Shown here piece by piece: positions 45,926 through 55,915 of a DNA stretch of 64,000 nt. A program made the position numbers and the translations under genes. Positions within the stretch are counted from its first letter, which is position 1, and each line of letters opens with the position of its first letter. The stretch comes from Apilactobacillus micheneri. GTDB taxonomy: Bacteria; Bacillota; Bacilli; Lactobacillales; Lactobacillaceae. The DNA is taken from positions 276,611 through 340,610 of the forward strand of contig NZ_POSO01000001.1 of assembly GCF_002993975.1 (NCBI RefSeq). The letters run 5' to 3'. Below the pieces are notes generated by a model. The model was not told where the DNA came from, made no database searches, and saw only the letters and a list, made by a program, of their open reading frames with translations.

Positions 45926-45954
45926 AAAAACACATCCAAATTGGATGTGTTTTA
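45926..45954. terminator. Bidirectional terminator ending the defence operon
   Basis: AAACACATCCAA pairs with TTGGATGTGTTT, with runs on both sides; shared by the Asn-rich protein gene and the GIY-YIG gene. Confidence 0.82.
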
Positions 45955-46845
45955 TTTATCTAAATATTCTTTTAATGTTTTTCCACTCTTATCTTTCCAC
46001 AGTGTATTCCCATTAGCTGAAGACTTATAAATCATTCTAGCAGCAGTTGATGGACTATCAAAAACATAATCTTTTTGAAATACATTATCTTTAATAACCC
46101 CACTATCAACTAATGATTGATAACTACGTAAGTTAGCAGTATTAAAACTACTACTAAAATATTTTGGTGACAATTTGGAACCTTTTAAGACTTTGAAGTC
46201 ATTTTTAATAACAGCCTTGGCATCACTATCTCGACCATTCATATAAAAGATGGTCTTAGATATATCCAATGATGCATTGTTTGTATTATCAGTCACTAAT
46301 TTTACAGGTTTAGCTTTCTGCATATGAAAAATGGGTAATCCCAATATTCTTAATAGTGTATCAAGGTCAGCAAAATCGTTTTTAAAGTTTTCTTTATCAC
46401 GTAAACTAATCATTGAATTTCCACTAGGTTGATGTTCAGAAAATAGTGAGATTCTTTCTTTTTTATTAATTAGCTGATAAATATAACGTTCAAGATATAA
46501 GATTTCATCTTGAGTAAATGATGTGTCATTATTCTTAATAAATAAGATTGCTAAATTCCACCAGTTTTCTTTATCAACATTATGCTCATAAGTTCTTTTA
46601 GTAATATTTTTAGCTTGTCCTATATAAATTTTAGTTTCATTAGTAATTGAATGATTTGCATCAACATTCATTAATAAATAAACCCCAGAATGTTTTAATT
46701 CATCATGTCTATTTAATACATCATTAACTTCATTCCTGGGAACATAATAGGCAATAATACTACCACCATTATTATATCCACAATATTTAAAACTAAAATA
46801 ATCATCTTCATTTGATAAGAATGTGTAAATGTCTTTTGATCTCAT
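45952..46845 (-). CDS. GIY-YIG nuclease with DUF4357 domain
   Basis: A 297-residue protein, last in the hsdRMS-SIR2 operon. The GIY-YIG domain (about 50-140) shows GVYLLMNVDA, KIYIGQAKNITKRTYEHN (Tyr, Gly and Arg of the active site) and a later Glu-rich helix DEILYLERYIYQLI. The C-terminal DUF4357 (about 235-297) contains SPSTAARMIYKSSANGNTLWKD, seen in many defence-associated nucleases. It may cut foreign or damaged DNA. Starts 19 bases after the SIR2 stop. Confidence 0.85.
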   Translation of the reverse strand: MRSKDIYTFLSNEDDYFSFKYCGYNNGGSIIAYYVPRNEVNDVLNRHDELKHSGVYLLMNVDANHSITNETKIYIGQAKNITKRTYEHNVDKENWWNLAILFIKNNDTSFTQDEILYLERYIYQLINKKERISLFSEHQPSGNSMISLRDKENFKNDFADLDTLLRILGLPIFHMQKAKPVKLVTDNTNNASLDISKTIFYMNGRDSDAKAVIKNDFKVLKGSKLSPKYFSSSFNTANLRSYQSLVDSGVIKDNVFQKDYVFDSPSTAARMIYKSSANGNTLWKDKSGKTLKEYLDK

Positions 46846-46864
46846 AAAACACCTCTTAAATGTA

Positions 46865-49381
46865 TTAATTATTTAAAGATTCTTTATAAACGTCAACTCC
46901 CATTTTCATCAATATATAAATAGTCTCTTGATCAAGTTTCCCAGATTTTAATTTATTTTTTAGTTTGCTATTAAATATAATATTTCTATTTTTCTTAAGA
47001 TATTTCAAAAATTTATTTTTTCCATTTAAAAAATCAAAAAATATGGATCTTAACCAAACATAACTATCTAAATTTACTAAGGAATAATCAAAATTTTCAG
47101 GATCATATAAAAAGTTAATTATAGGATATTTATTTTTGATAGGTTCTATACTTTTTTTCTTAAAATTATATCCACTTGATTTTAAAATCATAATCAACAA
47201 TAATCTATTTTCAGGATCAAAAGAACTAGTTTTAATATTTTTATTATCGTTTTGAATTTCTTCTACTATTTTTTTAAACATTTTTTGTAAATTTTTACCA
47301 TATATATATCCGTTAATATAAAGTTCACATAATATATAAACATCTTCATTAACATATTTATCAACAAATCTTTTAGAAAATCTTTTATTGAAATATGCTT
47401 TATTAATAGTAAATCTAAATAAATAAACGTAATATAAATCTATATTATTATAATATAAAATATTATTTTTAACTTTTAAAAACAATTCATCGTTATTGCT
47501 ATATTTATACCATAAATTAACAAATTCATAATTTAGAAAATATTTGTGAGGAAGTTTATTAAAAAGCTCTATATTAGAAAAAATATTCAATAAATATAAA
47601 TCTGATTTAAGAAAATTGTTCTTATTAAAAAGAACTTGGTTATTAACAAAATAATTGAAAAAATTTCTAACTAAATTTACTGAAGTGTATAAATGATCAA
47701 ATATTATATCTGTAATCTTTTTATAAATAGTCAATATATTATCTTCTGTTAAATTTTTACTATAAGAAAATAGAATTAAAAAATTCGATATATAACTAAG
47801 CATCTTATTAATTATATATCTATTAAATTTATTTTTTAGCATAAAATTATAAGAATCACAAAGCATGACAAAAGATTTAATTATTTCATCAATGTTGTCA
47901 AATAATATATATTTAATATTAGAATCATTTATAATATTTTTTAAATGTTCTTCATCTAATTTTTTGATAATAATATCAATATCCAATAAGTTCAATTTAT
48001 AATCATTATCATAATGATTACCGAATATTCCATTATTGGTATTAATATAAGTAATTAATATCAGTTTTAAATACAATTCATATAAGTCTTCATTTGCATT
48101 ATTTTCAAACATTCTATTAATAATAGAATAATTATAAATATCATAAACAATAGGTTGCAAATAATCCAACTTAAAATATGTCTTTTTAAGTTTTATTGTA
48201 TCCCCAACATCAAATCCAAAAGATATTCCCTCGTATCTATTAAGCTGCTCTTTATAAAAATCTGATAGTTTATCTCTTTTAATAATTGAACCATTTAATA
48301 TTTCTTTATTAAATTTGGAATATTTGTCCTGTAGAGTGGTTTCGTTAATATAAGAATTATTTCGTCCATTAAAAGTTATTATATTTTTTTTGTTAATAAA
48401 ATAATTAATATAGTTATTTTCCTTATTGAATGAAACATCATCTAATTCTTTTGAAATAACATTTCTATTATCGTCTTTAAAGAAAGGATCCTTCGAACAA
48501 AAAATATATCTAATATAAATTAAATCAACCTTGAAAATATCTTTTGCATACATTTTTTTATATAAGTTTATATAATCATTGAATTTTAAACTATTATAAA
48601 TATAATCACGAATTTTATTTTCTTTTACATTAAACGTCTTACCATTTTTACATACAATATAAAATTCGGAAATTTTATTAACAACATCTTTTAATAAATT
48701 ACTTAAATCATCATTATTAGAAATAATTTTAATAAGTTTATCGAATATAGGTTCAGAAACAATGATGATGTTATTTTTCACTCTAGTTTCATTAGAAGAT
48801 TCATCGAGTAATGGAAATATAATATCTAATAAGTATTTATATGAAACATAATTTAATTTATGAATTTGCTGTAAGGATGTTTTTAAATCAAAATCATCGC
48901 CATTATATAAATATTTCATGACTGAATAAATAGGAACCGCATGTTTTTGGTCTAATAAACAATTATAATTATATTTTGATATTAAAGAATCAACATCATT
49001 TAGATCAATAAGATCAATATTATTATTATTAAAGTATTTTTTCTGAATATCATATCCATACCTATCTTTTTCAGATACATTAATAAGTAAAACGTTGTTC
49101 TTATAATCATTAATTGATAATTTTTGTTTTAAATAATTATACCAATTCATAATTAATTTTAGATTATTATCACTTATGGAATAACCAATAAATAAAAAAG
49201 TATGCGTTGCTAATAAACTTTTTATAAAATTAGAAATTAATAAGTGATCATTTTCGTAGTTCAAGTAATCTTTATCTTTCAAAACTATAGATTCAAGATG
49301 ATTAATATCGCCATGCATTTTAATTATAAAGTGATTACTTTTAGAAGAATTGTTTATAAAAGAACTATCATCATAAATCAT
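46865..49381 (-). CDS. SIR2 protein, C-terminal ORF (838 residues)
   Basis: The second part of a SIR2-domain protein. Its first 100 residues complete the SIR2 fold: catalytic His in IIKMHGDINHLESIV (H23) and FLFIGYSISDNN near 62. The following 700 residues are a helical, Asn/Lys/Tyr-rich region with no motif I recognise; its size and position resemble the sensor half of DSR-type anti-phage SIR2 proteins. It starts on ATGA overlapping the stop of the N-terminal ORF, and adding one A to the six-A run (complement of 49389-49394) makes a single 966-residue protein. Very AT-rich compared with hsdR/hsdM, suggesting separate acquisition. Confidence 0.8.
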   Translation of the reverse strand: MIYDDSSFINNSSKSNHFIIKMHGDINHLESIVLKDKDYLNYENDHLLISNFIKSLLATHTFLFIGYSISDNNLKLIMNWYNYLKQKLSINDYKNNVLLINVSEKDRYGYDIQKKYFNNNNIDLIDLNDVDSLISKYNYNCLLDQKHAVPIYSVMKYLYNGDDFDLKTSLQQIHKLNYVSYKYLLDIIFPLLDESSNETRVKNNIIIVSEPIFDKLIKIISNNDDLSNLLKDVVNKISEFYIVCKNGKTFNVKENKIRDYIYNSLKFNDYINLYKKMYAKDIFKVDLIYIRYIFCSKDPFFKDDNRNVISKELDDVSFNKENNYINYFINKKNIITFNGRNNSYINETTLQDKYSKFNKEILNGSIIKRDKLSDFYKEQLNRYEGISFGFDVGDTIKLKKTYFKLDYLQPIVYDIYNYSIINRMFENNANEDLYELYLKLILITYINTNNGIFGNHYDNDYKLNLLDIDIIIKKLDEEHLKNIINDSNIKYILFDNIDEIIKSFVMLCDSYNFMLKNKFNRYIINKMLSYISNFLILFSYSKNLTEDNILTIYKKITDIIFDHLYTSVNLVRNFFNYFVNNQVLFNKNNFLKSDLYLLNIFSNIELFNKLPHKYFLNYEFVNLWYKYSNNDELFLKVKNNILYYNNIDLYYVYLFRFTINKAYFNKRFSKRFVDKYVNEDVYILCELYINGYIYGKNLQKMFKKIVEEIQNDNKNIKTSSFDPENRLLLIMILKSSGYNFKKKSIEPIKNKYPIINFLYDPENFDYSLVNLDSYVWLRSIFFDFLNGKNKFLKYLKKNRNIIFNSKLKNKLKSGKLDQETIYILMKMGVDVYKESLNN

Positions 49382-49764
49382 TTTATAATTTTTTCAGACC
49401 CTACATTGTTTATAGATTGTTCTATTAATGTGTCATAATTAGTTGTGATAATATGATCAGGTTGTAATTTGATTATTAGATCGTCCAATTGATTAGTTTC
49501 ATAATCATTATTTAAGACTTCGTTTAATACCTTTTTATATTCATCTGGGCTTTTATCAAATAACATTTGAGGTATCTTTAGATAATCATCACTACTTAAA
49601 TCATCTACATTTATTTCAAGACTTTCTCCCATTTTTTTAACAAGATAACCCCAACCTGGAATATTAGAATTCCTAGATATACCTGATCCCACAAATATCA
49701 CTAATTTTGAATCATTGTTAGCATTAATAATTTTGTTTAAAATATTTTTATAATTACTATTCAT
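49378..49764 (-). CDS. SIR2 protein, N-terminal ORF (128 residues)
   Basis: The NAD-binding half of the SIR2 domain: LVIFVGSGISRNSNIPGWGYLV (GSGIS at residues 26-30) and IITTNYDTLIEQ (catalytic Asn at 109). The matching His is in the next ORF, so neither part alone can hydrolyse NAD. The gene begins at ATG 49764 after GATGAGG, 19 bases behind hsdS. With the frame restored the junction reads EKNYKMIYDDSSF, a natural SIR2 sequence, so I regard the split as a one-base defect rather than two genes. Confidence 0.82.
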   Translation of the reverse strand: MNSNYKNILNKIINANNDSKLVIFVGSGISRNSNIPGWGYLVKKMGESLEINVDDLSSDDYLKIPQMLFDKSPDEYKKVLNEVLNNDYETNQLDDLIIKLQPDHIITTNYDTLIEQSINNVGSEKIIK

Positions 49765-49783
49765 TTAGTACCTCATCAAAATA

Positions 49784-51006
49784 TCATATAAATAATCTTT
49801 GAAAATATGATTGCTTTATTTTTCTTAAATTATATTCTTTTTGTGATTGTAAATTAATTAGTTGATCTAGTTTATTGAAAAATAAACCCATTTTTTGTTG
49901 TTCTTGTTTTTGAGGAATATTCAATAATAAAGAATTTATTATTTTTCCGGAAAGATTGCCCTGTCCACCTTGTAAATATTTTCTAACAATATAATTTTTT
50001 TTATAAGACAATAAATTATATATATAAATATTATTACAATAATCATTTACCTTAATTGCTAGTATAGCCTGATTAATAGCACCATTAATTTTAGATATAC
50101 TTACCTCACCACTATTGGCACCATATAAGGCATATAATATAGTTCCTTTATCGACTAATTTAGCAGATGAGTTCTTTAGTCCTTCTTCTGATATATTTAT
50201 CTTAGTATTCTTAGAATCTATCTCTCCTGATCTAATAAAAGGAATTTCTCCATTGTAATAAGAAGTTACTGAAATATTAGGTGTACCTCCAGAAAAGGAT
50301 ACTGAAATATCTGATATTTTTTTATACTCCCATTCTCCACTAAATCCATAAAATCTTAATCTAGGAACACTTTCACCTTTTTGTGGAAACATTTTTTGTA
50401 AATATCCATGTTTTAACTTTTTAAGTTGTTCAACTTTTTTAGATTGAAGATCAATTAATTGATCTAATTTAGCAAAGAATGATCCTATTTTTTCTTGTTC
50501 ATTTATTTTAGGTAAAATTAAGGGCATATTTTGAAATGTTACATCTTTAACTGCAATTCTATCTGATCTAGCTCCTGAATTACCATTTTGATAAATAAAT
50601 TTATGCCATTTGGAAGAAATAAAATAATTATCTAAAAAATTATAATCATTATTATTAATATTAAATACATAATACAAAGGTGAAACTATTCCTTTAATTC
50701 CAGTTTTATTTCTTCTTATAGGTCCATATTTAGCAAATTTAGAAACCCTAGGATTATATATATAGTCATTTGGATTAACTTTATAATAACCATTTATATT
50801 TTTAGAATTAGCAATTTTTTTATCAAAAAAATTTTTTTGAGTAATAACACCAAATTCAGCAGAATCTGTTAATACATTTTTTATAGATTTCTTTTCATTT
50901 TTATAAACCCTTTTTTCTGATACATCACCTAATCTTTTCTCTTCCCATTCACCTTCAAATCCCTTAAATCTTAAACGAGGGATTTTTTTATACTATTTTT
51001 TGTCAT
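49784..51006 (-). pseudogene. hsdS: Type I restriction specificity subunit HsdS, frame broken near its start
   Basis: The reading frame encodes a full two-TRD HsdS of about 407 residues: IPRLRFKGFEGEWE at the start, first conserved repeat FFAKLDQLIDLQSKKVEQLKKLKHGYLQKMFP, a second PRLRFYGFSGEWE, and the closing FFNKLDQLINLQSQKEYNLRKIKQSYFQRLF. But this frame runs straight from the hsdM stop without any start. The expected ATG (51004-51006, inside the hsdM end) reads MTKNSIKK and joins only if the seven-A run (complement of 50983-50989) had eight A. As written it stops after 11 codons. Either assembly error or an A-tract on/off switch. Confidence 0.85.
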
Positions 51007-52588
51007 CAGATTTCACATCCGTTTCAACTAAATCTGCTGCCATGGCATCGAAGTCTTTTTGCACTTGGGCAATTTGAGCATCTAAGTCCTTAATATTATT
51101 TTTAACTTCATCGATATCAATATCTGGTTCGGGTTCAAAAGTATCGACATAGCGTGGAATATTTAAATTAAAGTCATTTTCTTTAATTTCATCATATGAT
51201 GCAACATGGGCATACTTATTCACATCTTGATGTTCTTTATATGTTTTAACGATTTTAGCGATATTATCAGGCGTAATATTATTTTGATTCTTCCCTTTTT
51301 CAAATTCACGTGAAGCATCAATGAACATAATGTCTGAATTATCTTTATCTTTTTTCAATACCATAATTAAAGTTGGAATACTTGTAGAATGGAAAATATT
51401 AGCAGGCAAACCAATTATGGCATCAATGCGATTATCTTCGATTAATTTTTGTCTGATTTTACCTTCTTTGGCACCTCTAAATAAGACTCCATGAGGTAAA
51501 ACAATCCCCATTGTTCCATTTTCTTTTAGATGGTATAAACCATGTAATAAGAACGCATAATCAGCTTTCGACTTAGGAGGTAACACTCCATAATCTCTGA
51601 AACGAGGATCCGATAAGCGTTCATTACTGTTATCCCAATGTGCTGAATATGGTGGATTCATTACCACAGCATCAAATTGATATGGTTCTTCAACTGGCCA
51701 ATCTTTGTCTAAAGTATCGCCATTACGTAAATCCATATCTTCATAAGACACATTATGCAACATCAAGTTCATACGCGCTAAGTTATAAGTGGTAGTATTT
51801 AGTTCTTGTCCATGATATTGAATTAAACTAGGATCTTGTACATGTTGTCCGACATTCAATAGTAAGGAACCAGAACCAACGGCTGGATCATAGATAGTTC
51901 TAATTTGATTATCACCAGCATTACGCTTATAAGTTACAATTTGTGAAATGATATCAGAAACTTGGCGTGGAGTGTAGAATTCACCAGCTTTTTTACCAGA
52001 ATCACTAGCAAATTGGGCAATTAAATATTCATAAGCATCACCTAGAACATCTCCATTATGACCTAATAAATCAATATCATTTAAGGCCAACATGGTATCA
52101 CTAATCACTTGATTACGTTGACGTAAGTTACCGCCTAATTTATTACTGTGTAAATCAACATCATCGAATAAGCCTTCAAAATCTTGTTGGGAAGTTTGTC
52201 CATTTGTAGAAACTTCTAGTTCATGCAAAGCCTTTTCTAGGTTTTCTAACTCAAAATCTCCGGAATTAATTTCAGCGATTAGATTACTATATAAATATTT
52301 AGGTTCAATGTAGTAACCAACTTTGCTTAATAATGAGTTATATATAAATTTACTAGTATCATCTTCAGCTGATAAATATTTTTCATAGGCATCCTTAATC
52401 ATTTGAATATCTTGATCTTGAATATCAGTACTTTCGGCAAACGCTTGCAGTGATTTAATTGATAGAAAGCGGTAAAAGATTAAGCCTAATAAATAGTTTT
52501 TGTATTCAGAAGCATCCATTTTACCTCTTAAGACATCGGCTGCATTCCATAATGAACTTTCTAAGTTGCTTGATTGTTGATTAGCCAT
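50993..52588 (-). CDS. hsdM: Type I restriction-modification methyltransferase HsdM
   Basis: A 531-residue N6-adenine methyltransferase subunit. N-terminal helical domain (about 10-160); SAM motif I TIYDPAVGSGSLLLNVGQ near 225 and catalytic NPPYS near 305; FYTPRQVSDIISQ near 200 is typical of HsdM; a C-terminal coiled coil (about 490-525). It methylates host DNA with HsdS and supplies the scaffold for HsdR. It starts 14 bases after hsdR; its last codons overlap the proposed hsdS start. Confidence 0.96.
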   Translation of the reverse strand: MANQQSSNLESSLWNAADVLRGKMDASEYKNYLLGLIFYRFLSIKSLQAFAESTDIQDQDIQMIKDAYEKYLSAEDDTSKFIYNSLLSKVGYYIEPKYLYSNLIAEINSGDFELENLEKALHELEVSTNGQTSQQDFEGLFDDVDLHSNKLGGNLRQRNQVISDTMLALNDIDLLGHNGDVLGDAYEYLIAQFASDSGKKAGEFYTPRQVSDIISQIVTYKRNAGDNQIRTIYDPAVGSGSLLLNVGQHVQDPSLIQYHGQELNTTTYNLARMNLMLHNVSYEDMDLRNGDTLDKDWPVEEPYQFDAVVMNPPYSAHWDNSNERLSDPRFRDYGVLPPKSKADYAFLLHGLYHLKENGTMGIVLPHGVLFRGAKEGKIRQKLIEDNRIDAIIGLPANIFHSTSIPTLIMVLKKDKDNSDIMFIDASREFEKGKNQNNITPDNIAKIVKTYKEHQDVNKYAHVASYDEIKENDFNLNIPRYVDTFEPEPDIDIDEVKNNIKDLDAQIAQVQKDFDAMAADLVETDVKSDDKK

Positions 52589-52602
52589 TTCAATTCTCCT
52601 TA

Positions 52603-55600
52603 TTAATAATCATTCATTTCACGAATGAATCGTTCTAGTTCTGGTTGTAAAGCTTGATTATAGCTTAATTTGTTCTTAATTAGTACATTTACTAATTTAC
52701 TAAATTCACTATCTGGTTGTTGTTTGGCCGCTGCTTGGTAGTCTCCAGCATCCATTAAGTCTTGAATATGTGGAAAGTCATCATTAGCGGCATCATAATC
52801 TTCAGTTATCTGTTTTAGTTCATTGGTTGGTAATCCCCATTTTGTGGCAAATTTTTCATAAGATTGATGCTTTTTGTTTTCTTCATAATGGGCAACAAAA
52901 GCATCAAATTTATCTGGAGCAACGTAATTATGTTTTAAATATCCTAACATTTCTCGCAATAATGTAGCTTGCTTAGCATGACCAGATTGATCGTACTCAT
53001 TAATTTTGGTTTGAACTTCTGCTTCTTTTTGCAGATATTCAGGCATGTTTTCTTGATATTCTGTATCAGTTTTATATTGAGGGGTTAAATCAACTAATTC
53101 CTTAATTAAATTAGTAATGTAATCATAGTCAACTAATGTCGTTGAACCAACTGATAATGAGAAATCTAGATTATCTAATTCATCGTCTTTATCAGTATCA
53201 TTATCTGGCTTATCTTTAACTTCTTGTTTAATCCGTTCATATTTACCAACATAATGTTGCACTTCATCTTCAGCTAAACCAAATTCTTGTTCACTATTAT
53301 TCCAAGAAAAATCATTATACATAGATAGTGAATTCAATTTGTTAATTACTTTTCTAAATGTTTTTACAAAACTAACTTTAGCATTATCGCCCTTTAAATC
53401 ATCAGCTGCATTAGCATTCGGAGCAACTGCTTTTAAGTCAGCCACCAAGCCACTAAATTCTTTAACGGCATCTTGATAATCAGGACGAATCAATTCCTTG
53501 TAAGAACCACCTTCACCGTATAATTGATAAGCATCAATTTCATTTTGTTCTGTAGTTGCTGGTCTTCTAAAAGTAACGATTTGTCCTTCACGTTTATAGT
53601 CATTATTCTCTAAACGATTAGTTCTGGAATAAGCTTGAATTAAGTCTGCATATTCAAAATTTCGATCAACAAATAACGTATTTAATTTAGGAGCATCAAA
53701 ACCAGTTAATAAACGACGAACTACAATTACAATATTGATTTCTTTATCCTTATCTAAATGTGCATAATAAGATTCACGACGTGCAGCACGTTTAGCGACA
53801 TCTTCATTATATAAATTAATTTCTTCATTATTATTATGGAAGTTTGTCCCATATTGCTCGTTATAGTCTTTAAGGATTGTTGTCATTTCATCTTGGTTCT
53901 TTTGACTATCATCATTATTTTCAGTTAATGAATAAGTAATGGCAACACGAGGCCAACCGCTATCTTTTTTATTAACAATATTTTGCTTTTGCGCTTTAAA
54001 TTTTTGATAGTATCGCATGGCCATTTCAATGGAGCTCGTAGTTAGAATAGCATTGTAATTACCATGACCTAAACTAGTCTTACGTGGTCCTTGCTTTAAG
54101 ATATAATTAACAACTTGATTTAAATGATCATCTTTTTCATACATCTTACTAGTTAGGTATTTTTCTTTATCAATTTTTTTCATTGAATGAACATCAGATA
54201 TAATTTTTGCTTTGTCATCTTCAGTCACAATTTTACCGTGATTTGATTTTTTCTTAGCTTCCTTATCTTCCACTTTTTGAATGACAATGTCATCTAAATT
54301 ATCAATTGTATCAACATGTTCAACATTGAATGGTAAAACCGCATGATCTTCTAAAGCATCCCGCAAATTATAAGTATGACAACACTTACCAAATAATTCT
54401 TCGGTAGTAACTCCAATATCACCTTTAAATTTTTTCTTGTTTTCATTGAAGATTGGAGTTCCGGTATAGCCATACCAATTACTATTAGTAAAAGCTTGTT
54501 TAATACTTTGACGCATTTTACCAAATTGTGAACGGTGTGCTTCATCAACAAAGAAGCATACTCGTTTCTTAAGGATCTTGCTAATTTTGGTATTACGACC
54601 ATCTGCTTGTGCCTGTTGCTCATCACTAACTAAGTTGGCCATTTTTTGAATTGATGATACTAAGATTTTACTGTCATTTTTCAAAAGTTCACGTTTTAAG
54701 CTACCTGTATTTTTAGCATCTTTAATTTGCATATCATCATTATATGCATATGCATTAAAATTGTTAGTAGTTTGGTCATCTAAAGCTTTACGATCAACTA
54801 AGAATACTACTCGATCAACTGCTGGTAATTGAGCTGCTAACTTAGCAGTTTTATATGAAGTTAGGGTTTTTCCAGAACCAGTTGTATGCCATACATAACC
54901 ATTTTCATGTTCTTTTATTCTTTTCATAACAGCTTCAATCGCATAAATTTGATATGGTCTTAGCAATAATAATTTTTTACGTTCTTCATCTAAGGCTGTA
55001 TATTCACTAACAATTTTATGTGCCATTGGAATATTCAATGCTTGTTTAGTAAAGTCCATCCCATTTTCAATCAACTTATTGTTGGCATCACGCCATTTAA
55101 AAATAAATGACTTATTAAATTCATCAGGCTTACAATTAGCAAAATAGGCGGTACTGTCAGGACTCATAATGACAAACATTTGTAGTAATGAATAAATATC
55201 ACTATATTTATTTTCTTTGGAATATTTTTTAATTTGGTTAAATGCTTGATTAATTTCGACAGTAGATTTCTTTAACTCTAATTGAATTAATGGCAGTCCG
55301 TTAATTAATAAAGTGACATCAAAGCGACGATCTTTGGTATCCCCCATGGATGAATTACCTGGTCGAATTGCTTGGCGTACAATTTCATAGCTAGAATTGC
55401 CACCTGCCACATCAGCTTTCCAAAAAATACTAAGTGTAACCTGCTTGCCCAAGCTTACATCATCACGTTCAATTTCAATCTTACCGATACCATTTTCAGA
55501 ATCTAATAATTGTGCAGCTTCATATGGACTTTTAACATTACTAATTTTGTTTTGCACTCTTTTAAATTCTTCATCAGTTAATGGCTTTTGTTTTAAAGCT

Positions 55601-55764
55601 GCCATATTATTATGATTTAATTTATTGCGAAAATTATCCCATAATTGTTCAGGAGTAGCTTCATACAAATCTTTTCTCTCCGTCCATTGATTACTATCAG
55701 TGGAAAGTTGTTTAACAACTTGTTTTTCAAAGTCTAGTTCACCTTGAGTTTTATAATTAGTCAT
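52603..55764 (-). CDS. hsdR: Type I restriction endonuclease HsdR
   Basis: A 1053-residue restriction and translocation subunit. The N-terminal nuclease carries RRFDVTLLINGLPLIQLELKK (PD-(D/E)xK type, about 125-145). The SF2 motor has HTTGSGKTLTS near 293 (Walker A), FFVDEAHRSQFG near 403 (DEAH box), YTGTP, and VVRRLLTGFDAPKLNTLFVD near 680. The C-terminus is helical for HsdM contact. It cuts unmodified DNA after translocation. First gene of the operon; GAAAGGA precedes the ATG. Confidence 0.96.
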   Translation of the reverse strand: MTNYKTQGELDFEKQVVKQLSTDSNQWTERKDLYEATPEQLWDNFRNKLNHNNMAALKQKPLTDEEFKRVQNKISNVKSPYEAAQLLDSENGIGKIEIERDDVSLGKQVTLSIFWKADVAGGNSSYEIVRQAIRPGNSSMGDTKDRRFDVTLLINGLPLIQLELKKSTVEINQAFNQIKKYSKENKYSDIYSLLQMFVIMSPDSTAYFANCKPDEFNKSFIFKWRDANNKLIENGMDFTKQALNIPMAHKIVSEYTALDEERKKLLLLRPYQIYAIEAVMKRIKEHENGYVWHTTGSGKTLTSYKTAKLAAQLPAVDRVVFLVDRKALDDQTTNNFNAYAYNDDMQIKDAKNTGSLKRELLKNDSKILVSSIQKMANLVSDEQQAQADGRNTKISKILKKRVCFFVDEAHRSQFGKMRQSIKQAFTNSNWYGYTGTPIFNENKKKFKGDIGVTTEELFGKCCHTYNLRDALEDHAVLPFNVEHVDTIDNLDDIVIQKVEDKEAKKKSNHGKIVTEDDKAKIISDVHSMKKIDKEKYLTSKMYEKDDHLNQVVNYILKQGPRKTSLGHGNYNAILTTSSIEMAMRYYQKFKAQKQNIVNKKDSGWPRVAITYSLTENNDDSQKNQDEMTTILKDYNEQYGTNFHNNNEEINLYNEDVAKRAARRESYYAHLDKDKEINIVIVVRRLLTGFDAPKLNTLFVDRNFEYADLIQAYSRTNRLENNDYKREGQIVTFRRPATTEQNEIDAYQLYGEGGSYKELIRPDYQDAVKEFSGLVADLKAVAPNANAADDLKGDNAKVSFVKTFRKVINKLNSLSMYNDFSWNNSEQEFGLAEDEVQHYVGKYERIKQEVKDKPDNDTDKDDELDNLDFSLSVGSTTLVDYDYITNLIKELVDLTPQYKTDTEYQENMPEYLQKEAEVQTKINEYDQSGHAKQATLLREMLGYLKHNYVAPDKFDAFVAHYEENKKHQSYEKFATKWGLPTNELKQITEDYDAANDDFPHIQDLMDAGDYQAAAKQQPDSEFSKLVNVLIKNKLSYNQALQPELERFIREMNDY

Positions 55765-55784
55765 ATTGTTCCTTTCAAAAATAA

Positions 55785-55829
55785 AAACACCTTAACCAAA
55801 ATAATGGTTGAGATGTTTTGTTTGGTTAA
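55785..55829 (-). promoter_or_regulatory. Attenuator-like leader of the defence operon
   Basis: Between the operon promoter region and hsdR, the minus strand can form a hairpin from AACCA/TGGTT extended by ACATCTC/GGTGT, followed by TTTTTATTTTT, which is a terminator shape. The segment TTAACCAAA just upstream (complement of 55821-55829) can instead pair with TTTGGTTAA (complement of 55792-55800), which would break that hairpin. Competing structures are typical of transcription attenuation; no ligand is suggested. Confidence 0.45.
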
Positions 55830-55915
55830 TCATTAATTCATATATGTATAATATTTATTGTATCATATATGAAAAATTATAATATGTTAATATATGATTT
55901 AAGGATGGTGATTAT

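Noticed and set aside
49378-49394. Programmed -1 ribosomal frameshift in the SIR2 gene
   Set aside because: The zero-frame codons around the A-run do not make a proper X XXY YYZ slippery heptamer, and the same one-A defect recurs in unrelated genes nearby.
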